This document shows positions 15,871-20,675 of a stretch of DNA of 20,675 nucleotides, one piece after another. The DNA is from JAZDLC01 sp043802345 (GTDB lineage Bacteria > Planctomycetota > B15-G4 > JADJEK01), in the NCBI GenBank assembly GCA_043802345.1, contig JAZDLC010000245.1, forward strand, positions 1 to 20,675, in the 5' to 3' direction. The position numbers and the translations under genes are program-made. The notes below the pieces were generated by a model, which was not told the origin of the DNA, did no database searches, and was given only the letters and a program-made list of their open reading frames with translations. Position 1 is the stretch's first letter; each line of letters begins with the position of its first letter.

Positions 15871-16013
15871 CGTACTCGTACTCGAACCGGAATTCGTCAA
15901 CCTCGTGTCCACGAAACCGGGGCTATGCTGATCTCCGCATAGCCGGGGCAAAACCAGACAGCTCACGATTCGAGTACGAGTACCGTCGCTGAAGCGGCTG
16001 AGTACGAGTACGA
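15871..16013. repeat. Intergenic element with GAGTAC-type repeats and nested inverted repeats
   Basis: GTACTCGTACTCGAA at 15872-15886 is the exact reverse complement of TTCGAGTACGAGTAC at 15969-15983. A further copy (GAGTACGAGTACGA) lies at 16000-16013. Between the outer arms is a perfect 8-bp hairpin. The element fills most of the gap between the convergent hydrolase and methyltransferase genes, so it may be a small mobile repeat, a REP-like element or a terminator region. Confidence 0.6.
15921..15944. terminator. Hairpin inside the repeat element, possible bidirectional terminator
   Basis: GGCTATGC and GCATAGCC form a perfect 8-bp stem with an 8-nt loop, between two convergent genes. GGGGCAAAA follows on the plus strand, and there is no proper T-tract on either side, so termination would have to be non-canonical. 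It may instead be the core of the surrounding element. Confidence 0.35.
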
Positions 16014-16047
16014 ACACCGCAATGGACGGCTGATCGGGATCGAGCCC

Positions 16048-17103
16048 TCAGGGACGCGCCTCGAAGATCAGGTTGAAGGGTGTCTCCGCTGCTCGCCTGA
16101 AACGCGTAAACCCCGCTTTCAAGGCAACCTCTCTCAACCTCTTCTCTCCAGCCTGGGCGCCAAGAGCCATCCCGCCTTCCTGGCTGAGTGCCGAGGGTGT
16201 GCAAATCGCGGTCGAGAAGGAGTAGTACAGCCGGCCGACAGGATTCAGGTTCTCAGCCAGTGAATCGCCGGCGAGAGGCTCTACAAGCATGCAAGTTCCA
16301 TCCGGCTTGAGGGATTCCCGCGCATGGGACAGGGCTCCGACCGGGTTCCCCATGTCGTGCAGACAGTCGAAAAACGCGATCAGATCGTAGTCCTGGCCCG
16401 GAGACTTTCGGGCTGTCGCCGTTTCGAATCGGACATTCGTCAGCCCGGCCTTCTCGGCATTTGTGCGAGCATGGACGATACTCGGGTGATGAAAATCGAA
16501 CCCGTAGAACTGCGACCTGGGATAGGCCTCGGCCATCACCATCGTGGACGCTCCGTGTCCGCAGCCGATGTCCGCGACGAGTCCCCCACGCTCCAACTTC
16601 TCCCGGACGCCCTCGAGCGCCGGAATCCAGGATGAAACCAGATGGGCGCGATAGCCCGGCTTGAAGAACCTCTCGGTGCCGCAGAACAGACAGCCATCGT
16701 GGTCTCCCCAACTGATTCCTTCACCTGTCCGGAAGGCCTCACTGACCTTGGGTTCATCGTTGATCACGGAGGCCACAGCGTAAAAACCACCGGTCATGTT
16801 GACTGGACTGGCTTCATCGGCGAAGACAAAGGCCTGCTCCGGAGTCATCCAGAAGCGGTCCTGGTCGGAATCGTATTCCAGGTATCCCGACGCCGCCTGC
16901 GCGGACAGCCATTCGCGGACATATCGTTCCGCTGTCCCGGTGCTCTTTGCAAGCTCCTCTGAATTCAAGGGGCCCTTGGAGGCGAGCGCCTTGTAGAGCC
17001 CACGCTTGTCGCCGACGAGCACCAGGGCTGCGCTCACCGCGGCCCCGAGATCGTTGACCATCTTGCCCAGGAATCCGTTCATTTTGGATTCGTTCAGTTC
17101 CAC
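16048..17103 (-). CDS. SAM-dependent methyltransferase with N-terminal winged-helix-like domain
   Basis: This 351-residue protein starts at a GTG (17103) with a strong AGGAGAG just upstream; an ATG at residue 8 is the alternative. Residues about 15-95 (LVGDKRGLYKALASKGPLNSEELAKSTGTAERYVREWLSAQAASGYLEYD) resemble the winged-helix dimerisation domain of small-molecule O-methyltransferases and Rv2258c-like proteins. The Rossmann-type domain follows: motif I VADIGCGHG (176-184), acidic residue after strand 2 in FYGFDFH, YDLIAFFDCLHDMGNPVGAL, and LKPDGTCMLVEP. A small metabolite is a more likely acceptor than protein or nucleic acid. No signal peptide, so cytoplasmic. It is transcribed alone, divergent from the DUF393 gene. 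Substrate unknown. Confidence 0.8.
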   Translation of the reverse strand: MELNESKMNGFLGKMVNDLGAAVSAALVLVGDKRGLYKALASKGPLNSEELAKSTGTAERYVREWLSAQAASGYLEYDSDQDRFWMTPEQAFVFADEASPVNMTGGFYAVASVINDEPKVSEAFRTGEGISWGDHDGCLFCGTERFFKPGYRAHLVSSWIPALEGVREKLERGGLVADIGCGHGASTMVMAEAYPRSQFYGFDFHHPSIVHARTNAEKAGLTNVRFETATARKSPGQDYDLIAFFDCLHDMGNPVGALSHARESLKPDGTCMLVEPLAGDSLAENLNPVGRLYYSFSTAICTPSALSQEGGMALGAQAGEKRLREVALKAGFTRFRRAAETPFNLIFEARP

Positions 17104-17205
17104 GTTCTCTCCTCTCGGACTCGAAGTGTGCGACCGCCCGCTCCCAGCGAATACGGACAGCAGAGATCAACTTGACCTCCGTCTACTAGCACCGTCCACG
17201 CATCC

Positions 17206-17220
17206 GTCCGTGGGACGGAC
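17206..17220. other. Short inverted repeat in the divergent promoter region
   Basis: GTCCGT, GGG and ACGGAC form a 6-bp perfect inverted repeat in the 290-bp region between the divergent methyltransferase and DUF393 genes. It could be an operator for either gene. No other gene-like content was seen in this gap apart from the mini-ORF at 17371. Confidence 0.2.
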
Positions 17221-17345
17221 CGTGCCTGATCTCAGGAGGGGTGCCGGGTCCAGGGAGAAATATCAGTGACGCGAGTCAGTCATTCCTGCGCCCGGCCACA
17301 GGTGATTTCGGTGGTGTTCGACGTCTGCCGGTAGCTCGTGGTGGG

Positions 17346-17362
17346 TACGATGCCCGGCAGGA
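17346..17362 (+). promoter_or_regulatory. TACGAT box plus AGGA ribosome binding site, module copy 1
   Basis: TACGAT (17346-17351) is followed by GCCCGGC and AGGA (17359-17362). The AGGA is 8 nt from an ATG at 17371. Nearly the same string occurs 600 bp downstream in front of the mutarotase gene, which suggests a duplicated promoter or ribosome-binding module. Confidence 0.3.
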
Positions 17363-17370
17363 ACACTCTC

Positions 17371-17397
17371 ATGAGACCCTCCGGTCAAGCGAAGTGA
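17371..17397 (+). CDS. Eight-codon upstream ORF overlapping the DUF393 start
   Basis: ATG AGA CCC TCC GGT CAA GCG AAG TGA encodes MRPSGQAK. It has the best ribosome binding site in the region (AGGA, 8 nt upstream), and its TGA overlaps the GTG start of the DUF393 gene (GTGA at 17394-17397). It could be a leader that couples translation. Alternatively this ATG is the true start of the DUF393 gene and one base has been lost between 17371 and 17394. Confidence 0.3.
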   Translation: MRPSGQAK

Positions 17398-17846
17398 CGA
17401 CCCGTCCGGAGACACATTTGATCCTCTACGACGGAAGCTGCGGCTTCTGTCAGCGCTTCGTGCAGTTCGTGCTCGCGCGAGACACTGATGGCACGTTCTG
17501 CTTCGCGCCCCTGCAGGATCCCGGGGCGCAACGTCTCCTGGACCGCTACGGCAAGGACGCAGCCGAGCTGAGCAGTTCGTACGTTCTCGTCGGCTTCAAA
17601 TCGGATCACGAGCACCTCCTCGCCAAGGGGCGGGGCGGACTGTTCGTCCTGAAGACAATCGGGTTGCCGTGGAGCATCCTCGCGCTTCTCCGCTTCCTCC
17701 CGACTGCGTTGCTCGACTGGGGCTACGACCTCGTCGCCCGGAACCGCAACCGCTTCTCTGGTCGTCCGGGGGCATGTTCCGTTCCCAAGCCCGAGCATCG
17801 CTCGCGCTTCCTCACCCTCTTGCCGCCTCCCGAGTCCGACACTTAG
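17394..17846 (+). CDS. DUF393 (DCC family) thiol-disulfide oxidoreductase-like protein
   Basis: This protein is about 150 residues from the GTG at 17394. The N-terminus reads LILYDGSCGFCQRFVQFVL, the DCC-family signature (YDGxCGxC) with Cys16 and Cys19 as the putative redox pair of a thioredoxin-like fold. The C-terminus VARNRNRFSGRPGACSVP matches the end common in this family (an RNR...C segment). No signal peptide is seen; a hydrophobic stretch (LPWSILALLRFLPTALLDWGYDL) is a typical family feature. The start is uncertain: GTG 17394 lacks its own strong Shine-Dalgarno sequence but overlaps the stop of an eight-codon ORF, and TTG 17418 is also possible. The biological role of this family is poorly defined. 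Confidence 0.8.
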   Translation: MTTRPETHLILYDGSCGFCQRFVQFVLARDTDGTFCFAPLQDPGAQRLLDRYGKDAAELSSSYVLVGFKSDHEHLLAKGRGGLFVLKTIGLPWSILALLRFLPTALLDWGYDLVARNRNRFSGRPGACSVPKPEHRSRFLTLLPPPESDT

Positions 17847-17858
17847 AAAACCCTGGAT

Positions 17859-17874
17859 GCGTAATGACTTACGC
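17859..17874. terminator. GCGTAA/TTACGC hairpin after the DUF393 gene
   Basis: GCGTAA, loop TGAC and TTACGC form a perfect 6-bp stem starting 13 nt after the DUF393 stop. No T-tract follows. It could be a weak terminator or a palindromic operator for the mutarotase gene. Confidence 0.3.
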
Positions 17875-17946
17875 CTCCCGCTGTCTGAGTGACGGTTAAG
17901 CCAGAAGACCTTGGCGCCGGAGTTCGCGCCGGCGGACGCAGGTCCG

Positions 17947-17964
17947 TACGATGCGGGCAGGAGG
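17947..17964 (+). promoter_or_regulatory. TACGAT box plus AGGAGG ribosome binding site, module copy 2
   Basis: TACGAT (17947-17952) is followed by GCGGGC and AGGAGG (17959-17964), 6 nt before the GTG at 17971. A TTCGCG at 17923-17928, 18 nt upstream of TACGAT, could serve as a -35. The ribosome binding site decides the GTG start of the mutarotase. The string closely matches module copy 1 at 17346. Confidence 0.4.
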
Positions 17965-17970
17965 CCTCAC

Positions 17971-18294
17971 GTGAAACGATACGGTCAACTGCTCCAACTG
18001 AAGCCCGAGGCGTACGACGCGTACGTGGAGTACCACACTGACGTCTGGCCCGGAGTCCTCAAGACCATCCGCGACTGCAACATCCGCAACTACTCGATCT
18101 TCCACCGCGGAGGGTTGCTGTTCGCCTACTTCGAGTACCACGGCGAGGATTTCGCCGCCGACCAGGCGAAGATGGCCGCCGACCCGGAAACCCAGAAGTG
18201 GTGGACAGTCATGAAGCCGATGCAGGCCCCGCTGGAGGATTGCGGCGAGGGCGAGTGGTGGGCGGACATGCAAGAGGTGTTCCACACCGATTGA
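17971..18294 (+). CDS. rhaM: L-rhamnose mutarotase
   Basis: RhaM interconverts the alpha and beta anomers of L-rhamnose (relatives act on L-fucose) in the cytoplasm. The protein has 107 residues, close to the usual 104 or so. It starts VKRYGQLLQLKPEAYDAYVEYH, placing Tyr18 and His22 exactly where the catalytic pair of Escherichia coli RhaM lies. The family's VWPGVL, RNYSIF, LLFAYFEY and ADPETQKWWTVMKPMQ segments are all present. GTG 17971 is chosen because AGGAGG lies 6 nt upstream and the family N-terminus begins there; earlier in-frame codons back to 17911 add unrelated residues. The next gene follows after 74 bp. No rhamnose kinase, isomerase or transporter is seen, so the physiological sugar is inferred. 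Confidence 0.9.
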   Translation: MKRYGQLLQLKPEAYDAYVEYHTDVWPGVLKTIRDCNIRNYSIFHRGGLLFAYFEYHGEDFAADQAKMAADPETQKWWTVMKPMQAPLEDCGEGEWWADMQEVFHTD

Positions 18295-18368
18295 CCGCGT
18301 GGTTTTTGTCGCGGCACCGTACGGTTCATCTTCGGGCCGAGGTAAGGTGGTGTGCTGGAGTTCAGTGC

Positions 18369-19151
18369 ATGCCACGCAGTCTTTGCTTCCTCACCGCCAT
18401 CCCCCTCCTGGTGCTCGCCGCCTGTGATCCGCCCGCCCAGCAGCCGCCCGTCAACCGCGACTACACGGAGACGATCCAGGGCTCGGCGGTCACGTTCGAC
18501 ATGGTCTGGGTCGAGCCAGGCGGTTTCTGGATCGGCAAGACCGAGGTGACCTGGGACGAGTTCCTGCTGTACTGCGACTTCGAGGCAAGCGGCACGATCC
18601 CGCCCGGAGTCGACGCGGTTTCCAAGCCGTCCAAGCCGCTCGACTGGACGCCGTACGATCGCGACTGGGGCGCGGGAAGGAGACCCGCGGTCGGGAGGAG
18701 CTGGAACTCGGCGAAGAAGTACTGCCAGTGGCTCTCCCTGAACGCCGGGCACGAGTACCGCCTGCCGACCGAAGAGGAGTGGGGGCTCGCTTGCGGCTCC
18801 GGGGGGAGCGGGCCGCTCGACGACCGCGCATGGTATTCGGCCGTCTGCGGCGAGAAGACCGAGGAAGTCGGCCTGAAGGCGCCGAACGAGTTCGGTCTCC
18901 ACGACATGCTGGGCAACCTCTGGGAGTACTGCAACAACCCCTTCGATCCGGCCGAGCCCGAGCAGGCCGTCCTGCGCGGCGGCGCCTGGATCGAACCAGC
19001 CGTAAGCGTGACCGCGACGAGCCGGCTCGCCTTTGACGACGACTGGACGCTCGAGGACCCGAATTTTCCACCCGGAGTCTGGTGGGTGCCAGGCGGCCAC
19101 CACCTGGGGCTGCGCGTGCTTCGCCAGGGCTCCGACCAACAAAACGACTAG
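18369..19151 (+). CDS. Lipoprotein with FGE-sulfatase (SUMF1) domain lacking the catalytic cysteines
   Basis: This 260-residue protein starts at the ATG at 18369, with GGAG 8 nt upstream. The N-terminus MPRSLCFLTAIPLLVLAAC is a lipoprotein signal with lipobox LAAC and Cys19 as the lipidated residue. Residues about 45-250 form an FGE-type domain: WVEPGGFWIGKTEVTWDEFLLYC (47-69), SWNSAKKYCQWLSLNAGHEYRLPTEEEWGLAC (111-142), NEFGLHDMLGNLWEYC (173-188), and LRGGAWI (202-208). True formylglycine-generating enzymes carry two active-site cysteines after the RGGS strand; here that stretch (EPAVSVTATSRLAF) has none. A non-oxidative, binding or structural role is therefore likelier. It sits 15 bp before the Gfo/Idh/MocA gene and is probably co-transcribed with it. 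Confidence 0.8.
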   Translation: MPRSLCFLTAIPLLVLAACDPPAQQPPVNRDYTETIQGSAVTFDMVWVEPGGFWIGKTEVTWDEFLLYCDFEASGTIPPGVDAVSKPSKPLDWTPYDRDWGAGRRPAVGRSWNSAKKYCQWLSLNAGHEYRLPTEEEWGLACGSGGSGPLDDRAWYSAVCGEKTEEVGLKAPNEFGLHDMLGNLWEYCNNPFDPAEPEQAVLRGGAWIEPAVSVTATSRLAFDDDWTLEDPNFPPGVWWVPGGHHLGLRVLRQGSDQQND

Positions 19152-19166
19152 CTCGAGACTGAAGAC

Positions 19167-20587
19167 ATGACCAGAACGACCCGCCGCAGATTCCTCATCG
19201 CCGCGGCCGCCACCGCGGCCGCCCCGCTCACCTCGGCCTTCTCGGCGCCGCGCCGGCAAGAGGCAAAGCCCAGCGATCTGATTCGCGTGGGAGTCATCGG
19301 CGTGCGCGGGCGCGGGCGCGCTCACATTGGCGGCTTCAAGGACTCGCCGCACTCGGAGGTCGTCGCCATCTGCGATCCGGACGAGGGCGTGATCGCCCCG
19401 GCGATGAAGGCGGTGCCGGAGGCGAAGTACTACCGGGACCTGCGGAAGATGCTCGACGACCCGACGATCGATGCGGTCTCGATCGCGACGCCGAACCACT
19501 GGCATTCGCTGGCCGCGATCTGGGCCCTGCAGGCGGGCAAGCATGTCTACGTGGAGAAGCCGGTCAGCCACAACATCTTCGAGGGGCGCCAGGTGGTCAA
19601 CGCCGCGAAGCGGTACGGCAAGATCGTGCAGCACGGCACGCAAGCGCGCACCCAGCCGGCCACCCAGCAGGCGATGGCGTTCCTGCACGAGGGCGGACTC
19701 GGTGAGGTGCGACTCGCTCACGGCCTGTGCTACAAGCCGCGCGAGAGCATCGGCAAGGTGGACGGCCCCCAGGACCCGCCCGAGACCTGCGATTACGACC
19801 TGTGGACCGGTCCCGCGGAAATGCAGCCGCTGATGCGGCAGAGCCTGCACTACGACTGGCACTGGGTGTTCAACACCGGTAACGGTGACATCGGCAACCA
19901 GGGCGTGCACCAGACCGATATCGCCCGCTGGGGGCTCGGCCTCACCACGCATCCGCAGCGGATTGTCAGTTGCGGCGGGCGGCTCGGCTACGAGGACGAT
20001 GGCAACACGCCGAACACCCTGGTCACGCTGCTGGACTACGGCGACAAGGAGATCATCTTCGAGGTGCGCGGGCTGAAGACTCCACCGTTCCATGGCGCCG
20101 GCATCGGCGTGGTGTTCTTCGGCGAGAAGGGCACCCTGGTGAGCGGCAGCTACAACAAGGTGCAGGCTTTCGACCATGACGGGCAGGTGCTCGAGACCTT
20201 CGAGGGGGACGCCGACCACTACCAGAACTTCCTCGACGCGATTCGCGCGGGTGACGCGGGGGTGCTGAACGCTCCGATCGATGAGGGACATCTATCCGCC
20301 TCGATCTGTCACCTCGGAACATCTCCTACCGCCTCGGCGAGGACCAACCCCTCGAGAAGGTGGAGCGGCCCTTCGGCAGCTCGAAGGCCGCGGGTGACGC
20401 CTTCCAGCGCTTCAGCGAGCACCTGGCCGAGAACGGCATCGACACCAAGCAATGCCGGATCCTGAAGGGCCCGGAACTGACCTTCGATCCCGCCACCGAG
20501 CGCTTCACCGGCCGCCATTCCGACGAAGCGAACAAGTTGCTCACGCGCGACTACCGCGGAGAGTTCGTGGTGCCCGACCTATCCTGA
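19167..20587 (+). CDS. Tat-exported Gfo/Idh/MocA family protein, interrupted by a one-base frameshift near 20318
   Basis: The family is made of NAD(P)-dependent sugar oxidoreductases. The N-terminus TRRRFLIAAAATAAAPL is a twin-arginine signal, as in many planctomycete members. Residues 39-51 (IRVGVIGVRGRGR) form the Rossmann nucleotide-binding start. ATPNHWH (107-113) and VEKPVSHN (129-136, with the conserved EKP lysine) follow, then the substrate domain with GDIGNQGVHQTDIARW. The frame fails after SASICHLG, running into unrelated sequence to 20465. The expected continuation (NISYRLGEDQPLEKVERPFG) is in another frame from 20319-20321 onward and ends at TGA 20585-20587. One missing A (GGAAC for GGAAAC at 20316-20320) explains it. 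The restored protein is about 473 residues. Sugar substrate is unknown; periplasmic action is inferred. Confidence 0.85.
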
Positions 20588-20625
20588 GCCGGGATTGATC
20601 GATTCGCAGGCGGACGGGGTCTACT

Positions 20626-20650
20626 CACCACGAAGAGCGCGAGGAGCTTT
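20626..20650. repeat. Possible intergenic repeat fragment at the window edge
   Basis: The string CACCACGAAGAGCGCGAGGA after the last stop codon resembles the ACCACGAAG-type intergenic repeats found scattered in Verrucomicrobia and Planctomycetota genomes. Only part is visible before the window ends, and the resemblance is from memory. No gene is seen in 20588-20675. Confidence 0.2.
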
Positions 20651-20675
20651 GCGGCGCGCGCAGGAGTGCCAATCG

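Noticed and set aside
18126..20291. A 721-codon open frame on the minus strand
   Set aside because: It lies antisense to rhaM, the FGE lipoprotein and the Gfo/Idh/MocA gene, all of which have clear family motifs. Long antisense frames are common in GC-rich DNA.
1..20675. CRISPR array, tRNA, rRNA, prophage or complete insertion sequence
   Set aside because: No regularly spaced direct repeats, cloverleaf-like segments, phage genes or transposase motifs were seen.

Overview
The window is GC-rich DNA (AT-ending third positions are rare) carrying secreted sugar-acting enzymes, FG-GAP/VCBS propeller proteins, a Tat-exported Gfo/Idh/MocA protein, a DUF1080 protein, an L-rhamnose mutarotase and an FGE-sulfatase-domain lipoprotein. 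That repertoire is typical of Planctomycetota, with Acidobacteriota and similar environmental phyla as alternatives. No rRNA, tRNA, transposase gene, CRISPR array or phage gene was seen, so the assignment rests on gene content only.

Layout. (1) 213-1001 (+): secreted DUF1080 glycoside-hydrolase-like protein with a -10 box placed for leaderless transcription. It converges on 1030-2574 (-), a secreted protein of unknown function whose reading frame holds one in-frame TGA followed by 48 more coding-like codons and a SECIS-like hairpin. (2) 2696-5296 (-): large secreted GH-A-type glycosidase with a carbohydrate-binding-like module inserted in the barrel. (3) 5396-6958 (-): membrane-anchored protein of carboxypeptidase-regulatory-like repeats. 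(4) 7042-13069 (-): tight five-gene operon transcribed in the order ABC ATPase, ABC-2 permease, double-PDZ protein and two related FG-GAP proteins. Three of its four junctions are 4-bp stop/start overlaps. (5) 13193-13866 (+): rpiA, broken by a one-base deletion, then an overlapping secreted alpha/beta hydrolase (13863-15857). (6) 15871-16013: intergenic element of GAGTAC-type repeats with nested inverted repeats. (7) 16048-17103 (-): methyltransferase with an N-terminal winged-helix-type domain. (8) 17394-20587 (+): DUF393 thioredoxin-like protein, L-rhamnose mutarotase, FGE-sulfatase-domain lipoprotein, and a Tat-exported oxidoreductase-family protein that is also broken by a one-base deletion.

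How the genes may work together. The DUF1080 protein, the glycosidase, RhaM and the Gfo/Idh/MocA protein fit a lifestyle of processing polysaccharides and unusual sugars outside the cytoplasm. The ABC/PDZ/FG-GAP operon looks like a co-translated envelope machine: an exporter or mechanotransmission-type ABC unit with periplasmic PDZ and propeller partners. I do not recognise it as a described system.

Two conserved genes each lack one base within a short homopolymer, which suggests consensus errors in the assembly. The TGA case would be a substitution rather than an indel. It also has a perfect 7-bp hairpin just downstream, so selenocysteine insertion deserves a test, but a nonsense mutation or an error remains possible.
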